Counted from the first letter of the stretch, positions 24,452 to 32,640 are shown. The stretch: DNA of 64,000 nt from an uncultured Acidobacteriaceae bacterium (GCA_937879855.1 CALFMO010000007.1:124001-188000); one strand, 5' to 3'. Numbers and translations are program-made. The notes: a model not told the origin generated them from the sequence alone.

Positions 24452-25881
24452 TGGCAGACAATCCTCAAGCCAACCAACAATCTCCCAATTCGTCGGGGAT
24501 GATATTTGACGCCCAACCTGTCGCCAAGGATACGCACGCCGATTCGGGGATGACTTTCGATTCGTCACCTGTTCAGCAAGACACTCCTGTAGGGGAAGGC
24601 GTGCGACCCGCGAACAACATTTATGCAGCAGCCCCAGACGAGCAGACGCCCGAAGGCAGCGCGGCTGCACTCGCCCGCCGTCAGGCAGCGCATCCGATCT
24701 TGACTGCCGTTGGCAAAGGTAGCGGCGAAGCGTTGGGCGATATTTGGGACGCGGTAAAAGGATTGCCGAACGGTATCCTGCACAGCCTTCCGCCTGTTCA
24801 GTTTCACGACACGATCAAGCAAGCTTTTCCTGTGTTTCAGGCATACGAACAGTCCCGATCATCTGGTAAAGGGGTTTGGGATTCACTACGACAGGCAAAC
24901 GAAGTTGCGAAACAGCACGATGCTGCGCAACAGGCATTACAGGCGCGGATTGACGAGTTCAAACAGAATCCCGGACCCGCTAGTGTGCGAGCGGTCGCAG
25001 ATGCAGCCGCACTCGCCGCAACGATCTATGACGGCGGGCCGTTGAATCCTGCCAATACTGAGTTACCCGAGGGCTTGTCTGAAGCCAATGCGGCGGCGCG
25101 AGCTAACGCGGCGGAAAGCAGTGCTGCTACGCCGAAACCCGGAATCGTCAAACAAATCTTGAAAGGCAAAGACGTAGCACAGCCCGAGGCGCAAGCCGCG
25201 ATGCGGTCGGCGGCCAATGCTTCCGAAGGAACGAGTTTGCGGGAAGTTCTATCGAAGCCGATTGCCGACGCCCAAGCGGAGAAAGAGGCGTTGTACAAGG
25301 CATATGACGAAGCGGCTGGTGTGGATAGAAAAGCATTGCAGCAACGTCTTAATAATACACACGATCAACTAGATAAATTGACGAACACGCCCGCAGACAT
25401 CAGACGGGCCGCACGTCTGAATCAGTCGAAGGCCGCGTTAGAACAACAGATTGCGGAAGCCGACGCGAAAGCAAAAGCAGCGGGCATAAACATCGGAGAC
25501 GCCGACGCGGCAAACGTCAAGCTGCGGGCCTTACAAGAAGTCGAAAGCAAAATCTTCCATAACCAAGACGTGATTCAGGGAAACACGGCGCAAGGTGCGG
25601 AAGAGTCCGTAAACATTGATAGCGCGATCAAAGCCGTTCAGAAGATACAAGACAACGAGAAATTCGGCGGGCCTAGATTCGATCAGGCTTTCGGGACAGG
25701 GTCGGCAAATAAGTTGCTGACAAACCTACGCCAGTATCAAGCGTCAGGCGTTCATGCATTGAAGGTGCAGAGCTTCGCGAAGGTTGTCGGGGCGACTCTC
25801 GGAATCGGTACGTTAGGCGGCGTCGGCGGGCGCTTGGGCTTCAAAGCCTTACAGCATCTCACTTCTTCGTCGGCTGAATAA
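24451..25881 (+). CDS. large Ala-rich coiled-coil protein with GMxFD repeat
   Basis: 476 aa. The N-terminus has two copies of SGM(I/T)FD--PV--DT (about 16-28 and 32-45), then a helical body with long Ala/Gln coiled-coil stretches (AQAEKEALYKAYDEAAG, LEQQIAEADAKAKAAG) and a hydrophobic Gly-rich helix near the C-terminus (VVGATLGIGTLGGVGGRLGF). I recall GM-FD--P repeats in acidobacterial prophage proteins, so an injection-complex role is possible. The stop overlaps a tiny minus-strand gene. Confidence 0.5.
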   Translation: MADNPQANQQSPNSSGMIFDAQPVAKDTHADSGMTFDSSPVQQDTPVGEGVRPANNIYAAAPDEQTPEGSAAALARRQAAHPILTAVGKGSGEALGDIWDAVKGLPNGILHSLPPVQFHDTIKQAFPVFQAYEQSRSSGKGVWDSLRQANEVAKQHDAAQQALQARIDEFKQNPGPASVRAVADAAALAATIYDGGPLNPANTELPEGLSEANAAARANAAESSAATPKPGIVKQILKGKDVAQPEAQAAMRSAANASEGTSLREVLSKPIADAQAEKEALYKAYDEAAGVDRKALQQRLNNTHDQLDKLTNTPADIRRAARLNQSKAALEQQIAEADAKAKAAGINIGDADAANVKLRALQEVESKIFHNQDVIQGNTAQGAEESVNIDSAIKAVQKIQDNEKFGGPRFDQAFGTGSANKLLTNLRQYQASGVHALKVQSFAKVVGATLGIGTLGGVGGRLGFKALQHLTSSSAE

Positions 25882-25945
25882 CAAGCCAATAGTAACCGAC
25901 AGCCAACAGAGCACCGATCAAGGTTGCAATCTCCAAGCCTGACAT
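25859..25945 (-). CDS. 28-aa single-span membrane microprotein
   Basis: M-SGLEIATLIGALLAVGYYWLVIQ-PTKK, one membrane helix with a basic end. GAGAGG lies 9 bp upstream of the ATG. It overlaps the end of the 476-aa gene tail-to-tail. Similar in design to the microproteins at 31524 and 35271. A holin- or regulator-like role is only a guess. Confidence 0.45.
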   Translation of the reverse strand: MSGLEIATLIGALLAVGYYWLVIQPTKK

Positions 25946-26138
25946 AAAAAAAGCCTCTCTCAACGCTTTTAATTCTCGGCTGCCCGTACGTCGGCTGTCA
26001 ATGCGACATTCGGGCAGTGACCGAACGGCGGGAGCGCCGAACAACTGGAGATGCTGTTATCAACCCCCTCAGCAGTTCTCCAACGCCCCTGCCTAACCCG
26101 CGATTATATTCCCAGTTCATTCCACCGAGGTAATCATT

Positions 26139-26492
26139 TTGAGCGATACCGCTACAACAATCACCGATGCGAGCGTGTTACAGGCCATAATTTCGCATCT
26201 CTTGAACTTTGGCGCGAGAGCAGCGGAGGACGCCCGCTGGCTTGTTTCCATCTTGCCCGATGATCTGCTCGGTTTCTTTCGCTCCGAGGTAATGAAGGCA
26301 ATTCGCGAGAAGGCTGGTAACGACGCAGTCAAAACCCGCAAAATTTTCCTCAGTTTGGGCAAGACCGCCAAGGTCATTTTCGGGCCTGAATATGCAGCCA
26401 CGAAGGGAAAGCTAGATAGTGCTTCGAAGCAGGCCGTTGCCAGATCGGGCAGGAATCAAGGAGAAATCGGTAGCCTAAGAACAAATGCTTAA
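26139..26492 (+). CDS. hypothetical protein, last gene of the rightward operon
   Basis: 117 aa from a TTG at 26139. Helical, with KVIFGPEYAATKGKLDSASKQA near the C-terminus. A remnant with the same ending (FFGPDYSRIKQEFDRASKAA) lies at 27907-28014. Not recognised. Confidence 0.5.
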   Translation: MSDTATTITDASVLQAIISHLLNFGARAAEDARWLVSILPDDLLGFFRSEVMKAIREKAGNDAVKTRKIFLSLGKTAKVIFGPEYAATKGKLDSASKQAVARSGRNQGEIGSLRTNA

Positions 26493-26651
26493 ACACCGTT
26501 ACAATCATGTACCGTGGACAGGTTACTCTATCGCACCCTGGGCGAGAAGAAGAATTGTTCGGGATTCGGTCGCCTTTTTCAAAAAGCGGGTGGAGAGTAT
26601 TAACGCAAACAGCGCCGAGAAAAGTAATGCCATAGGAAAGAAGCAGCATGA

Positions 26652-26689
26652 CTGCCCCTAATTTCCAATAGTTGCGGGGCAGTTTTTGT
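26652..26689 (+). terminator. Rho-independent terminator of the rightward operon
   Basis: CTGCCCC (26652-26658) pairs with GGGGCAG (26676-26682), followed by TTTTT. It ends the block that begins at 19673. Confidence 0.8.
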
Positions 26690-27160
26690 GTGGAGGTAGA
26701 ACTGATTGAATAGGAAGGCCACAGCTAAACCACGGCGGCTGTGACGATCAGATCTAGCACACTAGGCATAGGCGTGCCTCGCTTTCTGAGGGAAGGCGAA
26801 CGTTATACCATGAAATTCCAAAGACTGCGTTGCTGGAATCCCCACCCCTAATCCTGACAGTTGACGCGAGGCAAGTTCTGGAGTACTGTAGCGGCCAAAT
26901 AGACGAGCCCACTCGTCGCTGTGACCGTGCGGTAATTTCTTGCCCAACCCTATTAGGGCACCCTGTTCCGATAAAAGTGTTCTGCCAAAATTGAGGCTTT
27001 ATGTTGGTCAGAGTCGTGTCCTCGATTCTTTTGGTTATCGGGTCCATCCTCGTTCTCTTCGGGGTATTGCTTGAGTTCGGGAGACGTGCTGGGTGGTGAT
27101 TTCGCAAACAAAAATGCCCCGACATGGGCTCGGGGCCAATCGATCAACGGGAGTCATAAA
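26690..27160. other. gene-poor stretch with a leftward terminator
   Basis: No supported gene; the open frames here look like shadows. A hairpin near its right end is listed separately. Confidence 0.45.
27107..27136 (-). terminator. leftward terminator hairpin
   Basis: GCCCCGA (27116-27122) and TCGGGGC (27130-27136); read on the minus strand the stem is followed by ATTTTTGTTT. Confidence 0.6.
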
Positions 27161-27304
27161 ATGAGGTGTCTATCATCAGTCTACACCGGAGTCGGCAGAA
27201 TGCAAGCCCCTAAGAGTGCGTTGCGGGTTGATTCCACGCAAATAAAGTGCCCGGAATGCGGGAAGGTTTTCGAGGCAGGAAAGGCCGCTACTCCGAAAAC
27301 GTAG
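27161..27304 (+). CDS. small zinc-ribbon protein
   Basis: 47 aa from the ATG at 27161 (GGGAG upstream). ALRVDSTQIKCPECGKVFEAGKAA, one CPECG knuckle. The same ending (R-DS---CP-CG-VFEAGK) occurs in the protein at 38980, so they are paralogs. Confidence 0.5.
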   Translation: MRCLSSVYTGVGRMQAPKSALRVDSTQIKCPECGKVFEAGKAATPKT

Positions 27305-27323
27305 CCACGCCTACAGCAAACAG

Positions 27324-27357
27324 AAAAATACCCGCCCCTCTGAGAAGAAGGCGGGCT
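27324..27357 (-). terminator. terminator of the leftward zinc-ribbon pair
   Basis: CCCGCC (27331-27336) and GGCGGG (27350-27355); on the minus strand the stem is followed by TATTTTTCTG. Confidence 0.65.
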
Positions 27358-27362
27358 GTCTC

Positions 27363-27587
27363 TTAGCTTGCAGAAACGCTTGTAGATTTTCGGGCACGAT
27401 TCTCCAACTCGGTGCACCCCTCGCAACTGCCCTGAAAGGGATTGGTCGGCATCATCTGATGCCCGCACCGGGCGCACAAATAGCAAGGCTCCAGGTCTCC
27501 CCGCCCAATCATCACTTTGAAATTCTTCCCTTCGTCGCAATACGGACAGCGTATTACGGTCATTTTCGGCTTCTGCGGTGCGGTCAT
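27363..27587 (-). CDS. double zinc-ribbon small protein
   Basis: 74 aa. RCPYCDEGKNFKVMI then YLCARCGHQMMP then GSCEGCTEL: three CxxC pairs, two probably forming a zinc ribbon. The same layout recurs at 35386 (RCPYCVEGGNFRLM, YKCDVCGHIVMP, CSCPGCNE). Second gene of a leftward pair, 14 bp after its neighbour. Confidence 0.65.
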   Translation of the reverse strand: MTAPQKPKMTVIRCPYCDEGKNFKVMIGRGDLEPCYLCARCGHQMMPTNPFQGSCEGCTELENRARKSTSVSAS

Positions 27588-27601
27588 AACATTCGCTTTC
27601 G

Positions 27602-27790
27602 CTAGCTCGCCTTCGGCGGTTTCTTAGCAAAAGGAGGCGCGGCTTTCGGGGCACATTGGTGCGATTGGGAGAATGCAACTGCCTGGTCCGCCGCAATTGC
27701 CTTGTCCGTCGCCATAAGTTCAGATTCCATACCGCACTCATGACAGCGATAGATAAACTTGCCATCGACAGTTTCTCGTAGGCTGAACAT
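27602..27790 (-). CDS. small zinc-ribbon protein
   Basis: 62 aa with RBS GGGAGAG. FIYRCHECGMESELMATDKA gives a CHEC knuckle, SHQC supplies a further His and Cys, then a Pro/Lys tail. First gene of the leftward pair. Confidence 0.6.
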   Translation of the reverse strand: MFSLRETVDGKFIYRCHECGMESELMATDKAIAADQAVAFSQSHQCAPKAAPPFAKKPPKAS

Positions 27791-27906
27791 GATTTGGCTC
27801 TCCCGCTTATCGTGGACTGATGGGAATACCAGTCTGCGACCAGCCTTATATTTAGGGAATGGCCCCTATGTTTGAGGCACGAACGTAACCAGTTTCGGTT
27901 ACGGAT

Positions 27907-28014
27907 GTGGTGATAAGCCTGGCACGGGAAAGACGGCCAGAATTGTTTTTCGGCCCGGACTACTCGCGGATCAAGCAGGAGTTTGATCGGGCATCAAAGG
28001 CCGCCACGAAGTAA
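27907..28014 (+). pseudogene. C-terminal remnant of a paralog of the 26139 gene
   Basis: The frame GTG..TAA encodes LFFGPDYSRIKQEFDRASKA, matching VIFGPEYAATKGKLDSASKQ of the intact 117-aa protein. Only about 35 codons remain, with a stop just upstream, so it is a truncated duplicate. Confidence 0.5.
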
Positions 28015-28432
28015 TCCGTTTCCCGTACAAGTTTGCAGGCGCAAGGTAGGCGCATTGCCGAGCCTCGCGTTTCTTGCGATGCAGTGAATCAGGACAACGA
28101 AACGCCAATTTCAGCAGCCCTCCAGAGTCTCGCTAACTCTAGCTGCGCTGATATAAGCCGAGCGTTGCCCGAAAGATGGCTCGGAGCGGCGAGAATTGAT
28201 TCAACAGTGGAGAAAGCCGCGTGTGGCTGTCTGATCCGGAGTGTGCGTGTGCAAAAACATGCAGATTGACAAATACCCTCCTTAGGCGCATGCTCCCGGC
28301 CAAACGTGGGGTGGCTATCACGGGCTCATTGGCCGCACCTTTTATCCCTTCCCCAAATCGGTTGTAAGGCCGAGGCTCGGCTGTGTACCGCGCTCCGCGT
28401 GCCAACGCTTCACAAACGTTTAGGAGGAGACT
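28015..28432. other. gene-poor stretch
   Basis: Contains an operator half site (CGTACAA at 28024-28030) and the GGAGGAG RBS of the next gene. Nothing else recognised. Confidence 0.45.
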
Positions 28433-28939
28433 ATGAAATATGTGGCAATCGTGGCACTGATACTCAGTTTCGGTGTCACACAAATTCACGCCCAAGGTGT
28501 TTCCCAAATCGTCTTGTCCTGCACAACCCCTCCGCCTGAATCTCACACTAACAACGGATGCCGCTCGACTGAACTCGCACCCCCGCCTACTGGAACACCT
28601 CCGATCATTATCGGCAGCAAGCTCCTTATCGTCGGCGGTTTCTGGGTTTGGTGCCAAAATCCGAATGGCGGTACTCCATACGGGCCGGACTGCTCGGGTT
28701 CGGTTTACGTAGAGGAAGTGGACCTTGTGACTGGTGCTGGCACATACCAAGCTACTTCGGTGTCAGGAAGCGCCTCGCAGTCCGGACCGACAGGATTGCA
28801 AGTTTCATTCACATCCTCAGACGGCGATATGACATGTGCTCTAGACGTACCAACATCGCCGACCAAGGGAGGTACCAACACGCTGGGCGGCTTGTGCGAC
28901 GGTGTTCCCATCAGATTCTTCAACGCCGTGGTTCAGTGA
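28433..28939 (+). CDS. secreted hypothetical protein
   Basis: 168 aa with a clear signal peptide (YVAIVALILSFGVTQIHAQG) and GGAGGAG RBS. Mature part has six Cys (LSCTTPP, NGCRST, WVWCQN, PDCSGS, MTCALD, GLCDGV), probably three disulfides, and is beta-rich. Not recognised. A strong terminator follows. Confidence 0.65.
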   Translation: MKYVAIVALILSFGVTQIHAQGVSQIVLSCTTPPPESHTNNGCRSTELAPPPTGTPPIIIGSKLLIVGGFWVWCQNPNGGTPYGPDCSGSVYVEEVDLVTGAGTYQATSVSGSASQSGPTGLQVSFTSSDGDMTCALDVPTSPTKGGTNTLGGLCDGVPIRFFNAVVQ

Positions 28940-28976
28940 GCGGATCAACGAATGGTTCGGTAGCTCAATGTGGGGG

Positions 28977-29007
28977 AGCCGTCCCGCGCGGGGCGGCTTT
29001 CTTTTTC
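28977..29007 (+). terminator. terminator of the secreted-protein gene
   Basis: AGCCGTCCC (28977-28985), loop GCGC, GGGGCGGCT (28990-28998), then TTCTTTTTC. Confidence 0.85.
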
Positions 29008-29049
29008 ATAGATGTCGTCGTAATAGTAGATGTCGTAAACGGGCGTGCG

Positions 29050-29063
29050 TGTTGAAAAACTCG
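29050..29063. repeat. IS-end-like sequence TGTTGAAAAACTCG
   Basis: An identical 14-mer is at 40342-40355. Here it lies 62 bp from the transposase remnant, as an IS terminus would. Confidence 0.5.
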
Positions 29064-29124
29064 GTGATCGGAATGATCTGTTAGCGTCGCGAGTGTAGTT
29101 GCTGCGAATTCAGTTATCGTCCCA

Positions 29125-29414
29125 TTAAGTAGTTGCTGCCAGAGCAGGTGTCGCTGGCTGAGTGACAAACCGCACCAAGCGCTTGATGTTCTCCGCGCGG
29201 CTGCTGCCAGGAAGAACTGCTCCCGGACGAACTTCAGGCGTCGTAGCCACAGGCGGCGCAGCCAGATCTGATTCTTGAGTTCCGCGAACAGCGCTTTCAT
29301 ACTTCCGCCGGACGTAAATCCTTCGGCAGACGCTTGAGTGTTCTGCCACCGCAATCCCACCCGTTTAGCCTTCGGCAGGGATATTACTTGAGCCGGGAAA
29401 TCCTGCTCCACCAA
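29125..29414 (-). pseudogene. decayed transposase C-terminus
   Basis: One frame gives ALFAELKNQIWLRRLWLRRLKFVREQFFLAAAA, then the reading continues in another frame as ENIKRLVRFVTQ. The pattern E-LFA-LK----L-R--LR-L--V--EF-LAA-AQN-KR--R is the C-terminus of DDE transposases (IS1182/IS5-like). N-terminal domains are absent and a frameshift is present, so it is inactive. Confidence 0.65.
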
Positions 29415-29581
29415 TAGCTTCCGCTGTCACCTACGTTTAACCGGTATTGCATTGACGGGTTATGGAAGTCTCCGGTAATCTTCCTCACCGGATTTCAGGA
29501 GGACCGATGACCCACCCTGTAACAGCACGTCGGATGCCACGGCTTCCGGTCCGGGAACTGGTCGAATGCTAAGGAGCGTAC

Positions 29582-30055
29582 ATGAAACGCAAGCTGACTC
29601 AGACGATATTTGCCATGGCCATTGTGACATTGACATTAGTCGCCGTGGCGGTGATCAGGGCGCATGCCACCCCGCCGTCAGGGCTTACGAATGTCCTGTT
29701 GGCGCGTGGGAACGACAGCTCTGATGGGACCATCCCGTTTCAGGTCGGAACGGACATCGTCATGTCGAAGATCACGGTAGTTCCGGCCGGCTTTTCCGGC
29801 TGGCACTCCCATCCGGGGGGCGCGATCGTGGTCGTAAACACGGGCTCGCTCACGGTTTACCGATCGATTGGCAGCCAGTGCCAGATCGCGACGTACGGCG
29901 CGGGACAGGCGTTTGTCGAGCGACCCGGCGAGCTAGATTACCTCCTCAACACGGGCACGATCCCGTATGTCCTTTTCGTCACTTACCCGCGTGTACCTCA
30001 GGGTGCCTCCACGAGAATCGACGAGCCGGACCCCGGCACGTGCCCGGGGGTGTGA
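29582..30055 (+). CDS. secreted or membrane-anchored cupin protein
   Basis: 157 aa with AAGGAG RBS. N-terminal signal anchor (TIFAMAIVTLTLVAVAVI), then a cupin barrel: GFSGWHSHPGGAIVVVNTGSLTVY (motif 1, with H-x-H and G) and GAGQAFVERPGELDYLLNTGT (motif 2). The metal-binding His pair is present, with Glu/Asp later. Its GC content looks higher than that of neighbours, hinting at a separate origin. Confidence 0.75.
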   Translation: MKRKLTQTIFAMAIVTLTLVAVAVIRAHATPPSGLTNVLLARGNDSSDGTIPFQVGTDIVMSKITVVPAGFSGWHSHPGGAIVVVNTGSLTVYRSIGSQCQIATYGAGQAFVERPGELDYLLNTGTIPYVLFVTYPRVPQGASTRIDEPDPGTCPGV

Positions 30056-30351
30056 CGACTTGGCCGAGCGCGGCGTCCTCTGCGGTGGGGACAGTCGCGC
30101 AACATCTATCTGCAGGTCGCCCTGCCCAGCCCGGGGGCGCTGCTGGTCTTCGAAGACCAGCCGGACAAAAGCGGTTGTGATGCGCTGCGGATTGGAACGC
30201 GCCAGTTGCCCTGCATCTTTGAGGCAGCCGAGATAGAGGCGTTCCTAAATCTTCGTCACTCGTCTCCTAGTCTTGAGCGCCACGAGACTCGCGACTAGCC
30301 CGACAGAATTATGCGCCGAACTAGCTAACTGTTTTAGACAGGCCATTTCGC
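30056..30351. other. GC-rich gene-poor stretch
   Basis: Follows the cupin gene; no start-to-stop frame looks coding. May be debris of the DNA that arrived with the cupin gene. Confidence 0.4.
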
Positions 30352-30552
30352 TCATTGACCCGCGTCGGTTTTGGAGTGGCGGATCTCCAGAACAAACAAC
30401 ATCGCTATTCCCAGCCAAACTGCTGCTCCGATAGTGTCTGCTGGGTGTTGCCAGCCGTGTTCAACAACACCAGCTACGCCTGCAACGAGTCCAGCAATGA
30501 GAATGATCATCAGAACCTTTGCAGTTTTGTTCATTCTCCGTGGCATTTCCAT
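30352..30552 (-). CDS. small two-span membrane protein
   Basis: 66 aa from ATG 30552. Two hydrophobic helices (VLMIILIAGLVAGVAGVV and TIGAAVWLGIAMLFVLEI) with a His-bearing loop (EHGWQHPAD). Not recognised. Confidence 0.5.
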   Translation of the reverse strand: MEMPRRMNKTAKVLMIILIAGLVAGVAGVVEHGWQHPADTIGAAVWLGIAMLFVLEIRHSKTDAGQ

Positions 30553-30624
30553 CGCTGAATTATGCCCCTTCGAGTCAACTGTTGTAATCAACTGTTATAA
30601 GCAGGCCATTACGCTCAAAACCCC

Positions 30625-30894
30625 TCAATGAGCGTGTAATGGGGATATTTCAACACCTATCTTGTCGGAAATGGTTTGCGGTACTGCGTAGGATTCCAAG
30701 TACCCGCAGTTCGGGCACCGGAACGTTGTGACTGGAATGACTTGATCTTTTTCCAGCTTGAGACCTGTCCAGAAACTCAGCTGAGGTTCCCCCGGAGACC
30801 ACTTTTGTCGCTCAACTCCACGGTGTGTGTAATCCGCCACCCAGCCAGACTCCATGTGCGCGTGACACCTTATGCACTCGACTGTTCCTTTCAT
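30625..30894 (-). CDS. zinc-ribbon protein with FWTG motif
   Basis: 89 aa; ATG at 30894 has GGGGAG 6 bp upstream. VECIRCHAHMESGWVADY, then KWSPGEPQLSFWTGLK, then TFRCPNCGYLESYA: two CxxC pairs framing a W-PG-P--S-WTG segment. This matches a known family of small PF20097-like zinc-ribbon proteins of unknown function. Confidence 0.65.
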   Translation of the reverse strand: MKGTVECIRCHAHMESGWVADYTHRGVERQKWSPGEPQLSFWTGLKLEKDQVIPVTTFRCPNCGYLESYAVPQTISDKIGVEISPLHAH

Positions 30895-31042
30895 ATTCAT
30901 CTCCCCGAGGAAGCAGCTAACAGCGTAACTCGGCGTCCGAATTATGGCCAGAAGTTCGTACCGCCTCTCGTCGCAATCAGGCGTCGCAAATCAGGTGTTT
31001 ACACTCAAGTGTGGTTGACGAGGCTCCCGCATCAAAATTTAT

Positions 31043-31079
31043 GCCCGCTCTCTCCCCTAGGGCGGGCCTTTTCTTTTGT
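31043..31079 (+). terminator. GC hairpin with T-run before operator copy 9
   Basis: GCCCGC (31043-31048) pairs with GCGGGC (31062-31067), followed by CTTTTCTTTT. No rightward gene ends nearby, so its role is unclear; it may also end the leftward gene at 31118. Confidence 0.5.
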
Positions 31080-31094
31080 ACGGAAACCGTACAC
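31076..31094. promoter_or_regulatory. element operator copy 9
   Basis: TTGTACG-GAAAC-CGTACAC, one mismatch. It is the only good copy in the right half, between a hairpin and the 3' end of the leftward gene at 31118, with no gene start nearby. Confidence 0.65.
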
Positions 31095-31117
31095 GCCATT
31101 TCGTTGAGTTAAACCAT

Positions 31118-31447
31118 CTACGCCGCCTTCTTTCCCGCCCTCACTTTGGCCCATCGAGCACGTTGCGCGACTGCCATCCTCTTGCGAGCCGCTGCTGATA
31201 TCGCTCGCTTTGGGGCAGCGCTTCCATTTCGGCTTTGATTCTTGCTCGCCCTCACCTTCGCCCAACGCGCTCTTTGAGCCGCCGCAATCCTTGCCCGCGC
31301 TGCCGCTGAGAGTCTTCCTCTAGTTCCTGTCCGTTTCCCGTATGCGTTGCCAAATGCTGCGAGCGCAGCGCTAACACCGTGAAGTTCCCTGGTCAAGCGA
31401 TCTTGTTCCTTCTTCAACATCTGGACAACTACAGACAAGTTTGCCAT
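31118..31447 (-). CDS. basic histone-like repeat protein
   Basis: 109 aa from ATG 31447 (GAGGGGGA upstream). The N-terminal helix (VVVQMLKKEQDRLTRELHGVSAALAAFG) looks like a dimerising coiled coil. Two near-identical basic repeats follow, SAAARARIAAAQRARWAKVRA and SAAARKRMAVAQRARWAKVRA, spaced by a short linker. Likely nucleic-acid binding; seen by me in other Acidobacteria, function unknown. Confidence 0.6.
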   Translation of the reverse strand: MANLSVVVQMLKKEQDRLTRELHGVSAALAAFGNAYGKRTGTRGRLSAAARARIAAAQRARWAKVRASKNQSRNGSAAPKRAISAAARKRMAVAQRARWAKVRAGKKAA

Positions 31448-31523
31448 TGTGTTCCCCCTCGTGAGGCATTGTACCAAGCTGACCTCGGCTCCCTTAGGTC
31501 AAATGAGGTGGGCTGTGGGCAGC

Positions 31524-31619
31524 CTAGACGACATCGCCAAAGATCACGTTACGCACAGTGATCGCCGCGCAGACGATAGCGGGCAAGAGAAGGTACAGAC
31601 CGCAGATGATCGTTGACAT
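31524..31619 (-). CDS. 31-aa membrane microprotein
   Basis: Start at 31619 with AAGGAG 7 bp upstream. Sequence STIICGLYLLLPAIVCAAIT followed by a short VRN-VIFGDVV tail: one membrane span with two Cys. A plausible promoter (TTACAT, 18 bp, TGTAAT) lies upstream. Below usual ORF cut-offs. Confidence 0.5.
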   Translation of the reverse strand: MSTIICGLYLLLPAIVCAAITVRNVIFGDVV

Positions 31620-32240
31620 GGTTTCTCCTTGGGGAACGAAAGTACATTACATCTCTGGAATACACACGAATGTAACAACTGTACAGTTACCTTCGGGACA
31701 AGCCCGGTACAGTTACCGAGCGGGATAAGCTCCAAAACCGTGGGAATGATCCCGTTCATGTACCGATGCTCTCCGGCAGTTCATTGAATGGACAGAGGCT
31801 TCTTCTAACGCCCAACGATGTGCGAGAATTAACCCATGACGCGGACCATCCTTCCCCAGCCGCACGAACAGCGCAAAATTGAGCAACTGATCGTAAGACT
31901 CTCCAAGGTGAAACCTATCTCCGCCAAACCAGCCCCGATTGTCCAAGGAATGTGTGCAATTCGAGCAAGCTGCACTGCGCACTCGCGGGTTTATTTCTCG
32001 ACATAACTTTTCACCAGAAAAGCAAAGGCCCAAGCCGCAGGGCGGATCATTTGGGCCTTTACCCCCTCAAAGCTGTTATCCCGAGCGAGAGAAGTCTACG
32101 TCGAAATCAGCAGAGTGCAAGAGCTTGATGAGGGCGCTAACAATAGAAAAGCGCTCCCCCGACGAGGTGTGACGGATCGCCGTACTGACAGATCAGATGC
32201 AAGATGCCACGGCTGTAATGCACGGCAAGATGCCTAAAGT
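31620..32240. other. 621-bp gene-poor stretch with direct repeats
   Basis: GTACAGTTACC occurs at 31681-31691 and 31707-31717, 26 bp apart, upstream of the microprotein promoter: candidate regulator sites. A weak 58-aa frame at 31836 has no supporting features. A leftward terminator is at 32015. Confidence 0.45.
32015..32060 (-). terminator. leftward terminator, 10-bp stem
   Basis: AAAGGCCCAA (32024-32033) and TTGGGCCTTT (32051-32060); on the minus strand followed by GCTTTTCTGG. Ends the cluster starting at 32241. Confidence 0.7.
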
Positions 32241-32633
32241 TCAAACCTTTTTGTTAGTGCCCGTTTCGGCCTCGAAGGTTACATCCACATGAACGCCGCT
32301 CGTCAATGCAACCGACCGTCCATCAACGCTAGTGAACGTGTTCTCAATCCGAATTTCCCGAAACAAATGCTCTGCTCCGGTTATTGAAATCTCAACTTTG
32401 TCTGGTTCGTCAGGAAGGACCGACTTCACAAGTTTATTTACGACTGCGGGGACCGTCTTCCAAGGTTTATTCCTTTGCCGTACGAGGGTGGGGTGCTGCC
32501 CGAACCGTCGCTGCTCCTTGCGCGCGATGAGTTCGCTCAGTTCATCGAGTAAGGTCACAAATTTGTTGTAGTCTGTTTCTTCCTGAATACCAAAGCAGAT
32601 GCTATTCATCCGTTCGCGTTCGTCTGGCGTCAT
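32241..32633 (-). CDS. helical family-B protein with C-terminal beta domain
   Basis: 130 aa from ATG 32633. N-terminal helices DERERMNSICFGIQEETDYN and KFVTLLDELSELIARKEQRR share the (R)--EL---I--E-D--KF--L--EL--LL--K plan with the microproteins at 32957 and 35093. A beta-rich tail (VDGRSVALTSGVHVDVTFEA) is extra. Not recognised as a named family. Confidence 0.55.
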   Translation of the reverse strand: MTPDERERMNSICFGIQEETDYNKFVTLLDELSELIARKEQRRFGQHPTLVRQRNKPWKTVPAVVNKLVKSVLPDEPDKVEISITGAEHLFREIRIENTFTSVDGRSVALTSGVHVDVTFEAETGTNKKV

Positions 32634-32640
32634 CGCAACT

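Noticed and set aside
22334..25881. Calling the 705- and 476-aa proteins tape measure or portal
   Set aside because: No fold-diagnostic motif is visible; only composition and position suggest a virion role.
26374..27125. Leftward frames of 90-120 codons in the gap after the operon terminator
   Set aside because: No start signals, no protein-like pattern, and partial overlap with the terminator.
30056..30300. GC-rich frames after the cupin gene
   Set aside because: Overlapping shadows in several frames with no starts; treated as non-coding debris.
31713..32033. 106-codon minus-strand frame
   Set aside because: No RBS, odd composition, and it crosses a strong leftward terminator.
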